Assembly: GCA_937990735.1 (NCBI GenBank)
Contig: CALKQT010000053.1
Coordinates: 1-21,485 of the forward strand
Direction: 5' to 3'
DNA: 21,485 nucleotides
Origin: an uncultured Campylobacter sp.
GTDB lineage: Bacteria > Campylobacterota > Campylobacteria > Campylobacterales > Campylobacteraceae
This document shows, piece by piece, positions 7,769 through 14,988 of this stretch (position 1 is its first letter; every line of letters starts with the position of its first letter). Position numbers and translations under genes: made by a program. The notes under the pieces are model-generated. The model did no database searches. It was given only the letters and a program-made list of their open reading frames with translations, and was not told the origin of the DNA.

Positions 7769-8647
7769 ATGTTTGAAATCAGCGGAATGAGCGGCGACGA
7801 GATAGTTTATATTAACGGTAAGCTTTGCAAGGCCAAAGAGGCCGCGATAAGCCCTTTTGATCGCGGTTTTGTGCTTGGAGACGGCATTTATGAGGTAGCG
7901 CCCGTGGTAAATTCTAAAATTTGCGACAGGGCGGATTTTTGGGAGCGCTTTGAACGTAGCGCCGCGCAGATCGAGCTAAAAATTCCGTATTCTCGCGAAA
8001 AATATGAGGAAATTTTATATGAGCTCATCGCGCGCAATGGAGTGAGCGAAGGCGCTTTCTACACCCAGATCACAAGAGGTGCCGCGATGCGGGATTTTGA
8101 TTACGTCCGCGGCATAGAGCCTAGCGTCTTTGCTTTTGTGTATCATACGCAAATTTTTGATAATCCGCTCGCAAAAGAGGGGATCGAGATCGTAAGCCTG
8201 CCCGAGATCCGCTGGCACAGGCGCGATATAAAATCGATCTCGCTTCTCGCGCAGTGCATCTTAAAGCACGAGGCCCACAAGGCGGACGCTTATGAGTGCT
8301 TTTTGATCGAGGATGGGCTCGTTACCGAGTGCTCGAGCTCCAGCGCGTTTATCATCAAAGATGACGTTCTGATCACGCGACCGCTTTCAAACGACATACT
8401 GCCCGGCATCCGCCGCAAGGTGATCTTGGGCCTTGCCGAGCAGGCGGGGCTGAGCGTGCAGCAGCGGGCGTTTGGAATGAGCGAGGTTTATGAGTCCGAT
8501 GAGGCCTTTATCAGCGCGGCGACGCTGATGGTGCTGCCGATCGTAAAGGCAGACGGCAGAGCGATCGGGGGCGGCACAGTCGGCAAATATGTACCGCGCC
8601 TGCGCGAGATGTATGCCGCGCGACTAAGAGCCGAAGCGGGACTGTAA
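7769..8647 (+). CDS. Class IV aminotransferase, D-amino-acid transaminase type (PLP enzyme)
   Basis: 292 residues, usual length for fold-type IV transaminases. RRDIKSISLL contains the PLP-binding Lys155, as in the DIKSLNLL motif of Bacillus D-amino-acid aminotransferase. Glu187 in VTECSSSSAF matches the Glu that contacts the pyridine nitrogen, and Tyr41 in LGDGIYEV the active-site Tyr. TRGAAMRDF keeps the carboxylate-binding Arg (Arg108), but where D-alanine transaminase has His two residues on (PRAH), this protein has Phe110. The reaction is probably D-amino acid plus 2-oxo acid exchange, possibly supplying D-Ala or D-Glu for peptidoglycan; substrate choice is uncertain because of that change, and a branched-chain or aminodeoxychorismate-lyase relative cannot be fully excluded. 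AAGGAG lies 5 bases before the ATG; an in-frame ATG six codons later is a possible alternative start. Cytoplasmic. Confidence 0.85.
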   Translation: MFEISGMSGDEIVYINGKLCKAKEAAISPFDRGFVLGDGIYEVAPVVNSKICDRADFWERFERSAAQIELKIPYSREKYEEILYELIARNGVSEGAFYTQITRGAAMRDFDYVRGIEPSVFAFVYHTQIFDNPLAKEGIEIVSLPEIRWHRRDIKSISLLAQCILKHEAHKADAYECFLIEDGLVTECSSSSAFIIKDDVLITRPLSNDILPGIRRKVILGLAEQAGLSVQQRAFGMSEVYESDEAFISAATLMVLPIVKADGRAIGGGTVGKYVPRLREMYAARLRAEAGL

Positions 8648-8663
8648 TAGGACGGTCAAATTT

Positions 8664-8691
8664 AGCCCGTTAAATTTAAACTATGCGGGCT
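8664..8691. terminator. Hairpin between convergent genes
   Basis: AGCCCG (8664-8669) pairs with CGGGCT (8686-8691) around a 16-base AT-rich loop, between the stop of the aminotransferase and the stop of the DUF3137 gene, with AAATTT on both sides. It may act as a bidirectional terminator, although no uninterrupted T-run follows. Confidence 0.4.
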
Positions 8692-8693
8692 GA

Positions 8694-9659
8694 TTAAATT
8701 TTGCTTTCTAGCTCCCCGGTTATGTGACCCAGTTCGCTTACTAATTCTAAAATCTCAGCCAGTTCGTATTGATGAGCATACGCTGTTCCGGTTGTCGGAG
8801 GTATGCTAAATAGCTCTGTTTCAAAGCGGTTCGGCGCGCCGTTTAGAAATAGGTAAAATTTATTATCCATAAACGCCGCGCTTATGCTAAATTTATGGTA
8901 GTATCGCTTTAGCTCGTTTAGTCGCTCCATCAGCGCAGGCGTCAATAGATATCGAGCTTCGACCTTGTCGTCGGCAAACACGCGAAATTCGCTATTAAAA
9001 ATGACGTTGTCCATTAGCTCCTTCTCGCCTAAAATTTTTGTATTTAGCTCGCGGCTCGCCAAGATGGTTTTGGCGTAAAATCTCTTGCCGAATTCGCATA
9101 TCAGCACGCTGCCGTTAAAATCCATATACGCATCATATAAGCTCATCGCAAGCGAAGCTAGCTTCACATAGGTATTGTCTATGCCTAGATCGTAGTTCTT
9201 TTTGATTCTAATCGCTTCGCTGAGGCTAAATTTTACCCCATCCCATTCGCCTTTTATCTCATCTTCGCTGATAAAATCGGAGTTTGCAAAGATTCCCGCT
9301 CGCCTAAATTCCTTCGTGCTTATGCCACGTCCTGGCAAATAAGTAAGCTGCGGATACGCCTGCGAGATCGCCGTGCGTACCAAAACTTTTTTGTAAAATA
9401 GTTTATATTCATAAGCGGCGTCCGCAATGCCGTCGTAAATGCAAGCAACATAAATAATCAAAAGCACCGCATAGATAAGATAGACTTCGATCATCTTGTA
9501 ATCCGTATCATCGTCTGTTTTAAATACCGCATCGATCGCAAACATCACGATAAACGGAAACAGATACAAAAATGCTATCTTGACATAGATCATCACTACC
9601 TTGCAAATACACTTTTTTTGTTTGGCTCTACTTAGCGCTATCGCTCTTTCTAGCTGCAT
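8694..9659 (-). CDS. DUF3137-type membrane protein
   Basis: 321 residues. Two transmembrane segments lie near the N-terminus (about residues 23-43 and 58-78). A large soluble domain follows, with FRVFADDKVEARYLLTPALMERL at about residues 226-248, which I recognise as the signature of DUF3137 proteins. Function of the family is unknown; members are often membrane-anchored and sometimes lie next to LemA genes, but no LemA gene is here. Start: AAGGA lies 6 bases before the ATG. Its start is 8 bases after the stop of the helicase gene, so the two are very probably co-transcribed. The family call is from memory of the motif and is moderately secure. Confidence 0.75.
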   Translation of the reverse strand: MQLERAIALSRAKQKKCICKVVMIYVKIAFLYLFPFIVMFAIDAVFKTDDDTDYKMIEVYLIYAVLLIIYVACIYDGIADAAYEYKLFYKKVLVRTAISQAYPQLTYLPGRGISTKEFRRAGIFANSDFISEDEIKGEWDGVKFSLSEAIRIKKNYDLGIDNTYVKLASLAMSLYDAYMDFNGSVLICEFGKRFYAKTILASRELNTKILGEKELMDNVIFNSEFRVFADDKVEARYLLTPALMERLNELKRYYHKFSISAAFMDNKFYLFLNGAPNRFETELFSIPPTTGTAYAHQYELAEILELVSELGHITGELESKI

Positions 9660-9667
9660 GCGTTTCC

Positions 9668-11005
9668 TTAAATTTTTTGATCCGAAATTTTATAAAATTC
9701 ATTCTCTTGATAAAATTTCACCACGGCTTCATCCGCGCTTGCGCTGCGCTGCAAATACCGCAGCAAGGGCTCTGTGCGCGTATATATCACCCCGAGCCCC
9801 GCAAGGCTCGTCGCGCGCGAAAGCGCCACGTAGAGCTGCCCCTTGGCAAAGATCCTGTCGATGTCGCAGATGAGCTGCGGGATGCTCATGCCTTGGGATT
9901 TGTGGATCGTGATGGCGTATGCGAGCTTGAGCGGGAACTGATAATACCGCGCCAGCACGATCTGCTCGGCATCCGCGCCGCTTGCGGCGATCTCGCTTAG
10001 TTCGTATGTTTGCAGCCCCACGCGGCTTAGTATGCCCGAGGGCTTTTTTACGACCACGCTTTCGATCTCGTCGCCGGAGCTTTTTTCGATCTTTTCGACG
10101 ACGCCTTGCTCGCCGTTAAAAAACTCGCCGCTTTTGTTTGCGGTAAACAGCACCTTTGCGCCCTCTTTTAGCGTCAGACTTTGCGGCGTATTTAGCGAGG
10201 CGATCCATTTTTGAATTTTCTGCTCGCTCACTCCGCTTTGTAGCGCTTCATAAACGCCTTCAAAGCTGCTCTGCGGTGCGCTAAGCTTGGCTAATCTGGC
10301 GCTATTTATCGCATCTACTTCGGCGTTTCGGCCCGAGATTATCGTAGCGTTCGGCTCAGCTCGCGCGGCATCGATGAGCAAAGATCGCATCAGCTCCGCC
10401 GTCTGCTCGCTTGCGATGCCGAGCCGCAGCTCGCAAAGTAGGCGGTATAGCGCCGCATCCGCGGTGCGCTTAGAGCCTATCATCTCGACGTAAAAAAACT
10501 CGCACTGCCTCCACGCGTACGATCCGAAGGCGTAATCTGAGTCGCTAAATAGGCTCGCGCGCGGCGCACTCTCGCCCTCTTTGCGCACCGGCGGAAGCTG
10601 ATAAAAATCGCCCGTAACGAGCAGCCGTCCGTTAAATTTAGAATTTGAAATTCTAAGATAGATCATCTCGAAAAGCTCGGCGCCGATCATCGAAATTTCA
10701 TCGATCACGATGAGGTCTGCGAGGGCTAAAATTTTTTGTAGCTCGCTTAGTTTGCCGCTTTGTTTGCGATCGAAGCTTTTTAACTCCTCGTGGTTTTTGC
10801 AGATGCCGAAGCGGAAGAAGCTATGCACGGTCACGCCGCCGATCTCTACGGCGCTGATGCCGGTGCTGCCGAGTATGATGACGAGCTTGCCGCGAGCGCG
10901 GTAATCCTTGATGAGCTCTTTTATCACGTAGCTTTTGCCCACGCCTGCGCCGCCCGTGATGAAAATATTGCGATCTTTTAGCTTCTGGATGATGAAATTT
11001 ATCAA
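9668..11005 (-). CDS. Pif1-like / RecD-like superfamily 1 DNA helicase
   Basis: 445 residues. Motifs in order: Walker A GGAGVGKS at 18-25, VTVHSFF at 58-64, Walker B VIDEIS at 100-105, motif III GDFYQLPPV at 132-140, and in the C-terminal half IHKSQG at 367-372 and YVALSRA at 392-398. This is the Pif1/RecD2 branch of SF1B, ATP-dependent 5'-3' helicases that act on forked or structured DNA. The protein is compact, with almost nothing before Walker A, and no added nuclease or Zn domain is visible. The start is TTG at 11005, with AGGA 6 bases before; no better ATG precedes the Walker A motif. First gene of an operon with the DUF3137 gene, with a TATAAT box only about 24 bases upstream. Confidence 0.9.
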   Translation of the reverse strand: MINFIIQKLKDRNIFITGGAGVGKSYVIKELIKDYRARGKLVIILGSTGISAVEIGGVTVHSFFRFGICKNHEELKSFDRKQSGKLSELQKILALADLIVIDEISMIGAELFEMIYLRISNSKFNGRLLVTGDFYQLPPVRKEGESAPRASLFSDSDYAFGSYAWRQCEFFYVEMIGSKRTADAALYRLLCELRLGIASEQTAELMRSLLIDAARAEPNATIISGRNAEVDAINSARLAKLSAPQSSFEGVYEALQSGVSEQKIQKWIASLNTPQSLTLKEGAKVLFTANKSGEFFNGEQGVVEKIEKSSGDEIESVVVKKPSGILSRVGLQTYELSEIAASGADAEQIVLARYYQFPLKLAYAITIHKSQGMSIPQLICDIDRIFAKGQLYVALSRATSLAGLGVIYTRTEPLLRYLQRSASADEAVVKFYQENEFYKISDQKI

Positions 11006-11018
11006 GTTTTTTCCTATT

Positions 11019-11041
11019 TTTTGGCAAAATTATAGCCAAAA
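11019..11041. promoter_or_regulatory. Divergent promoter with palindrome over the -10 box
   Basis: TTTTGGC (11019-11025) and GCCAAAA (11035-11041) form a 7-bp inverted repeat. Its loop and right arm include a minus-strand TATAAT (11029-11034) for the helicase gene. The whole intergenic gap between the two divergent starts is only 56 bp, so a protein bound here would affect both genes. Confidence 0.4.
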
Positions 11042-11061
11042 TTTTTTAAAAGGCATTTTGT

Positions 11062-12444
11062 TTGAAACGATTAGTATCTCTCATCTTCGCGGCTTTAGTT
11101 CTTGCAGGTTGCGGTAAAACCGTCCATAAATTTATCCCTGAAAATCCCGCTGTTTTGGATCTCGAATACGCTCAAAACAGCGAGCGGCTGCCGGCTCCCG
11201 CTTCGGTGCAAAACATAAGCGGAAGCGCGTTTAAGAGCCGCTATTTTAAAATTTGGTTTGACGATGCGCCGATTAAAGCCGAAATCGATACGTTTTGGGG
11301 GCTTAATTACGCCAAGGGACGCCACTTTGACGCCGCAGGCAGGATATACGACGATGCAGTTTATCAAAGCATTCGCGCAAACGCCAATGAAGAGGCATTT
11401 GGGCTGATCTCCGCGCCCGCTATAACGGTAAAAAACGCGCTACTGCGAAATATCCCAAGCAACTTGCCGATTTTCGGCGATCCGAGCGAGCCGGGGGAGG
11501 GAGAGCCGTTTGATTACGCCGCAAATTCCGCCGTGGGCGTGGGCTATCCGATGCTGCTGTCGCATTACAGCAGAGACGGTGCGTGGGCGTTCGTGCGCAA
11601 CGACGGCGTGTGGAGCTGGATCAGAAGCGACGCGATAAAGCGCATCAGTCCGCAGCAGGCGGATATCTATGCAAATTCTAAATTTATAACGATCCTGCGC
11701 GACGGCGCGGTCATTTATGATGAGAGCGGTGCGGAGCTTTTTAGGGCACGTACCGGCACGATCCTGCCGTATGATTTTAGCGGCGAGCGCGATCTTGGCG
11801 GCACGCTCGGCGTGCGGAGCGGTTTCGGCGGCGAAATTTTAACGCAGTTTGGCAGCAAGAGGTATTTCGTCAGCGCGGAGGATGCGAGGCTTTGGCCCGC
11901 GCCGCTTGATGAGCAAAACTCAAAGATCGTAGCCGCTAGCCTGCTCGGGCAGAAATACGGCTGGGGCGGGTATAAATTTCTTCGCGATTGCTCGCTTATG
12001 ACGAAAGACTTTTTGGCAAATTTCGGGCTGTGGCTGCCGAGAAATTCTAAGGCGCAATCGGGCCGCGGCGAGCGTTTTTCGCTGGCGGGGATGAGCGCGG
12101 ATGAAAAGCTTAGCTTCATCGGCAAAAACGGCGTGGCGTATAGAACCCTGCTATATATGCCCGGCCACGTGATGCTCTATGTAGGGCAGGTGGACGGCAA
12201 GCCGGCGGTGCTGCACGACATCTGGGGGCTTCGCACGATGGACGGCGAGCGCGCAGTCATCGGGCGCACGGCGATCACGTCGCTTACTATCGGCTCGGAT
12301 CGCGCGGACATCGCCGAGGATCGACTGCTGATCTCGCGTATCAGCGCTATGAGCGTGCTTTCGGGCGAGGATGACGCTATCTCGGACGATCGGTTCGCTC
12401 CTGAGGATCCGAGCACTCTGTCTGCGTATGCGAGCGGAAATTAG
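11062..12444 (+). CDS. SH3 and NlpC/P60 domain lipoprotein, probable peptidoglycan endopeptidase
   Basis: 460 residues. The signal peptide ends in the lipobox VLAGC (Cys17), so the protein is a lipoprotein. An N-terminal stabilising domain is followed by SH3-like segments (for example GAWAFVRNDGVWSWIRSDAI at 173-192) and a C-terminal NlpC/P60 domain. In that domain the expected nucleophile is Cys310 (YGWGGYKFLRDCS), with His369 (MPGHVMLYVG) and His385 (VLHDIWG) as likely partners. The order matches the N_NLPC_P60-SH3-NLPC_P60 family. Likely role: cleaving peptide stems of peptidoglycan, in the periplasm, during growth or remodelling. The start is TTG with AAAAGG about 8 bases upstream; starting there gives the intact lipoprotein signal. 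It diverges from the helicase gene. Confidence 0.88.
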   Translation: MKRLVSLIFAALVLAGCGKTVHKFIPENPAVLDLEYAQNSERLPAPASVQNISGSAFKSRYFKIWFDDAPIKAEIDTFWGLNYAKGRHFDAAGRIYDDAVYQSIRANANEEAFGLISAPAITVKNALLRNIPSNLPIFGDPSEPGEGEPFDYAANSAVGVGYPMLLSHYSRDGAWAFVRNDGVWSWIRSDAIKRISPQQADIYANSKFITILRDGAVIYDESGAELFRARTGTILPYDFSGERDLGGTLGVRSGFGGEILTQFGSKRYFVSAEDARLWPAPLDEQNSKIVAASLLGQKYGWGGYKFLRDCSLMTKDFLANFGLWLPRNSKAQSGRGERFSLAGMSADEKLSFIGKNGVAYRTLLYMPGHVMLYVGQVDGKPAVLHDIWGLRTMDGERAVIGRTAITSLTIGSDRADIAEDRLLISRISAMSVLSGEDDAISDDRFAPEDPSTLSAYASGN

Positions 12445-12779
12445 GCTGCTTGCGGGTATGGGCGTGAATTGGACTTCGCTTAGTAGCCGTCGTCATAGTT
12501 TGCTTTTGCCGTTGGTGGAGTCGTGCGCTTGACGATGCTGTGGTGCGCGCAAGCGTAAATTTAAAATGGTGTTTTAAGTACTGCGCCATTTTAAATTTAG
12601 CCTAGACGGCGAGCAAATTTGAAATTTCGGCCTTAAATTTAAACTAAATTTAAGCCTATATCTCGCAGTCCTTAAAATTTTGGGCGAAATTTTAAAATTA
12701 ACCCGCAAGTCTAGTTAAAATTTTAAAAGCTCTATCTAAATTTACGCTCTGCTTTAAAGCTCAATCGCGCGCCGTTCTC
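12445..12779. other. Convergent intergenic region with three AT-rich hairpins
   Basis: No gene is supported. Besides the long hairpin at 12556-12599, two more perfect stems are seen: CTTAAATTTA (12632-12641) with TAAATTTAAG (12645-12654), 3-base loop; and TTAAAATTT (12672-12680) with AAATTTTAA (12687-12695), 6-base loop. They lie between the 3' ends of two convergent genes. Confidence 0.55.
12556..12599. terminator. Long perfect inverted repeat, probable bidirectional terminator
   Basis: TAAATTTAAAATGG (12556-12569) and CCATTTTAAATTTA (12586-12599) pair perfectly over 14 bp, and GTG/GCG just inside can extend the stem with wobble pairs. The position between convergent genes suits termination in both directions, with the T-rich arms taking the place of a T-tract. 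Confidence 0.5.
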
Positions 12780-13343
12780 TTAAAAGAACAAAAAATATCT
12801 CGGCGTTTTGCGTTTATACTCCAAATACTCCCGCCCGTAGGCTTGCTCGCAGTAGCGCTCCTCGCCGAGAACCACGAGATGGTTGTATATGGCAAAGGGC
12901 ACTATCACTAAGAGTAGCCACAGCGACGCCGAAGCGACGCAAACGCCCGCCATGCCGAGGAAATAAAAGAAATACATCGGATTACGCGATAGGCGGTAGA
13001 TGCCGCCCTGTGCGGCTCTGTCCGCAGGGGCCGCCGCATAGTCGTAAAACGCCTTGATGAAGCCCGCAAAAGCCGCTATGTAGATCACCGCTCCGATCCA
13101 AAACCATGCGCTGCCCGTCTTAAGCGGCACGAACACTGACAAAATGAGCAGCGCTACTTGCAGCAGCGAGCTTATGATCGCATTTCGCTTATCCGCGAGC
13201 GTGTACCACGAGGTATCGGTGGCGCGCTTGCCGACCTCTTTGTAGATAAACATATACGCGAACTGTATCAGCACCATCGCAAATGAGGGTATCCAAGCGC
13301 CCGCTAGAGCAGGCTCAAGCGTCGTAAAAAATGAAATTTCCAT
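12780..13343 (-). CDS. Isoprenylcysteine carboxyl methyltransferase / PEMT-like membrane protein
   Basis: 187 residues from the ATG at 13343. This start has AAGGGA 5 bases upstream and begins just before the first hydrophobic segment; the frame stays open 38 codons further upstream, but that part is Lys/Gln-rich and has no ribosome site. Four to five membrane segments are seen (about residues 14-32, 55-75, 79-103, 118-150). RNPMYFFYFLGMAG followed by EERYCEQAYGREYLEYKRKTPRYF at the C-terminus is the pattern of the ICMT/PEMT/NnrU-like superfamily, which binds S-adenosylmethionine and methylates lipids or prenyl groups in the membrane. The substrate of bacterial members is mostly unknown. Convergent to the NlpC/P60 gene, with no co-directional partner close by. 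Confidence 0.8.
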   Translation of the reverse strand: MEISFFTTLEPALAGAWIPSFAMVLIQFAYMFIYKEVGKRATDTSWYTLADKRNAIISSLLQVALLILSVFVPLKTGSAWFWIGAVIYIAAFAGFIKAFYDYAAAPADRAAQGGIYRLSRNPMYFFYFLGMAGVCVASASLWLLLVIVPFAIYNHLVVLGEERYCEQAYGREYLEYKRKTPRYFLFF

Positions 13344-13457
13344 GACCGTCCCTTTCGCTTTAAATTTTATCTTGCAGCTTTGTTTTGCCCTTGTTTGCTT
13401 GCCGTTGCTTTGTCCTTTTTCACCCGCTGCGAGTTTAAATTTTATTCCGTCTCGCAC

Positions 13458-13809
13458 TGTATATTCGGGTGTACTGCTTGCTTGGTACGCCGCGCGTTAG
13501 GGGTGCCGCTTCGGTTGGGGCTATGCGGCATCGACGCCGTCATTTAGGTATCGACGCGCCAAGCGCCGATGGGATCTGCACTTTATGTGGGCGGCATTCG
13601 CACTTCAACGCGCCAAAAATGCGATAGTGCCGCTTGTTTTGACGATACGACGACGCCTGTTCGCCCGTATGACTAGACGATTTGTCTATCCGGTGCTGAG
13701 ATAGGCGGATTGTCTATTCGGCGTCGATGTGCCGTTGCATGATGAGCGTTCGGCACGGATGCTGCCTACTAGGTGCGGCGCTGATACCGTTCGTTTGGTG
13801 CCGCGCGCT
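13458..13809. other. G+C-rich non-coding stretch with degenerate repeats
   Basis: About 350 bp without a supported gene, and unlike other spacers in the window it lacks AAATTT words and is G+C-rich. TGTCTATCCGG at 13683 recurs as TGTCTATTCGG at 13711, 28 bp away. Variants of GGTGCCGC(TT) occur near 13502, 13627, 13730, 13771 and 13796. No open frame or homologous fragment was recognised; it may be a decayed gene or repeat. Confidence 0.5.
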
Positions 13810-14829
13810 CTATTTACCCTCCGGGCTAAGTCCTTTTAAAATATAGCCAAATTCCGCGTCGCTTAGCTCATAATTCATAAATTTTTTATAAAACGCTTTC
13901 GTTTCGGCCTTTATGTCGATGTCGGCAAAAAGCTCCGGCTGGATAGTTTTGGCTGCCCATAAAATTTGAAGCACCGCATCCGCGCCGTATCGATCCCAGT
14001 TGAAAACCCCGCGCGGATTGCCGTAAACGCGCCCGTTTTTGACCGCATCCGTACCGCTGTAGATCGGGCTAGCTTTGATCTGAGCTACCGCATCTTCGTT
14101 GTGATCGCCGCCCACGATTATGATCTGCGGGTTGCTAGCGATGATCTCCTCGGCGGTGATCGTTTTCATCGGGCCTTTGGTGGCGGTGATCGCATTCGTG
14201 CCGCCGGCTAGCTCTATCCAAGAATCGATGAGCGTGCCCTTGCCGTCGATCTTTAAAAGATCGCTTCCGCCTACGATGTGAAGGACGCGCGGGCGCTTAT
14301 CGGGGCTTAAATTTGCGGTGCGACCGCTAACCAAAGCGATATTTTTATCTAAATTTGAGACGAGATCCTTCGCTCTTTGCGGGGCGTCGCCGCCTAGCAT
14401 ATCGCCGCACATCCTGATGCTACGCCTCATCTGCTCGTAATCGCTAAAGGATGCCTTTAAAACGGTAAAGCCCTGCTTAGCTAAATTTTCGCCTGCCAGT
14501 GCGGTTGGGACGATGACTACGTCGGGGTTACGGCTCATCAGCTCCTCTAAATTTACGTCGTTATTTTTTAGCAGCACGGGGATCTGCGCCAGGCGCGGAT
14601 AAATTTTAAGAAACCATGCGTTTTTGCTGATATTATCGGTGGTGGCGACGATCTTATCCGCTCCGCCCAGAGCCAGTAAAATTTGATTGTTCGAGTGCCA
14701 GAGTGCCGCGATACGCTCAACTTTCGCGGGGATTTTGATCTCAGCTCCGTCCATATCCTTGATAGTTCTAAGCTCTGCCGCACTCGCAAAAAGCGCGCTT
14801 GCAAAAAGCAGTAGTAAAAATTTTTTCAT
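13810..14829 (-). CDS. Periplasmic binding protein of an iron-siderophore / cobalamin / nickel type ABC importer
   Basis: 339 residues from the ATG at 14829, which has AGGAG 6 bases upstream and yields a clean signal peptide (MKKFLLLLFASALFASA). An upstream in-frame ATG at 14922 would add 31 residues that spoil the signal. The fold is the class III (BtuF/FhuD/CeuE-like) binding protein: PAKVERIAALWHSNNQILLALGGADKIVATT near the N-terminus, LEELMSRNPDVVIVP, ITAEEIIASNPQIIIVGG, and VKNGRVYGNPRGVFNWDRYGADAVLQILWA near the C-terminus. Such proteins deliver ferric siderophores, haem, cobalamin or nickel chelates to FecCD-type permeases. No permease or ATPase gene is adjacent. It diverges from the SPFH gene with 159 bp between. 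A convincing Fur box was not found. Confidence 0.87.
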   Translation of the reverse strand: MKKFLLLLFASALFASAAELRTIKDMDGAEIKIPAKVERIAALWHSNNQILLALGGADKIVATTDNISKNAWFLKIYPRLAQIPVLLKNNDVNLEELMSRNPDVVIVPTALAGENLAKQGFTVLKASFSDYEQMRRSIRMCGDMLGGDAPQRAKDLVSNLDKNIALVSGRTANLSPDKRPRVLHIVGGSDLLKIDGKGTLIDSWIELAGGTNAITATKGPMKTITAEEIIASNPQIIIVGGDHNEDAVAQIKASPIYSGTDAVKNGRVYGNPRGVFNWDRYGADAVLQILWAAKTIQPELFADIDIKAETKAFYKKFMNYELSDAEFGYILKGLSPEGK

Positions 14830-14948
14830 TTTTTCTCCTAAACGGTATTGAAATATACGCTGCGATATTACAAAAAACCTCATTAAAATTGCGTAAATTT
14901 TAACCGCTGTCGTCGCGATCATTTATTATTTTTCAAAGTAAATTTTTA

Positions 14949-14954
14949 TATAAT
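14949..14954 (+). promoter_or_regulatory. -10 box of the flotillin-like gene
   Basis: Perfect TATAAT, 35 bases before the ATG at 14989, with AAAGGAG at 14977-14983 as ribosome site. Leader of about 28 bases. Confidence 0.55.
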
Positions 14955-14988
14955 CCATTTTAAATTTAGCATTTTTAAAGGAGAGAAA

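Noticed and set aside
13344..13457. Upstream extension of the ICMT-like protein
   Set aside because: The extra 38 residues are polar and lack a ribosome site, while the ATG at 13343 has AAGGGA in place.
14830..14922. Upstream extension of the metal-binding protein
   Set aside because: The ATG at 14829 gives a clean signal peptide and has AGGAG upstream; the longer form would bury the signal.
14830..14988. Fur box between the metal-binding protein and flotillin genes
   Set aside because: The AT-rich stretch ATCATTTATTATTTTTC only partly resembles a Fur site and has poor symmetry.
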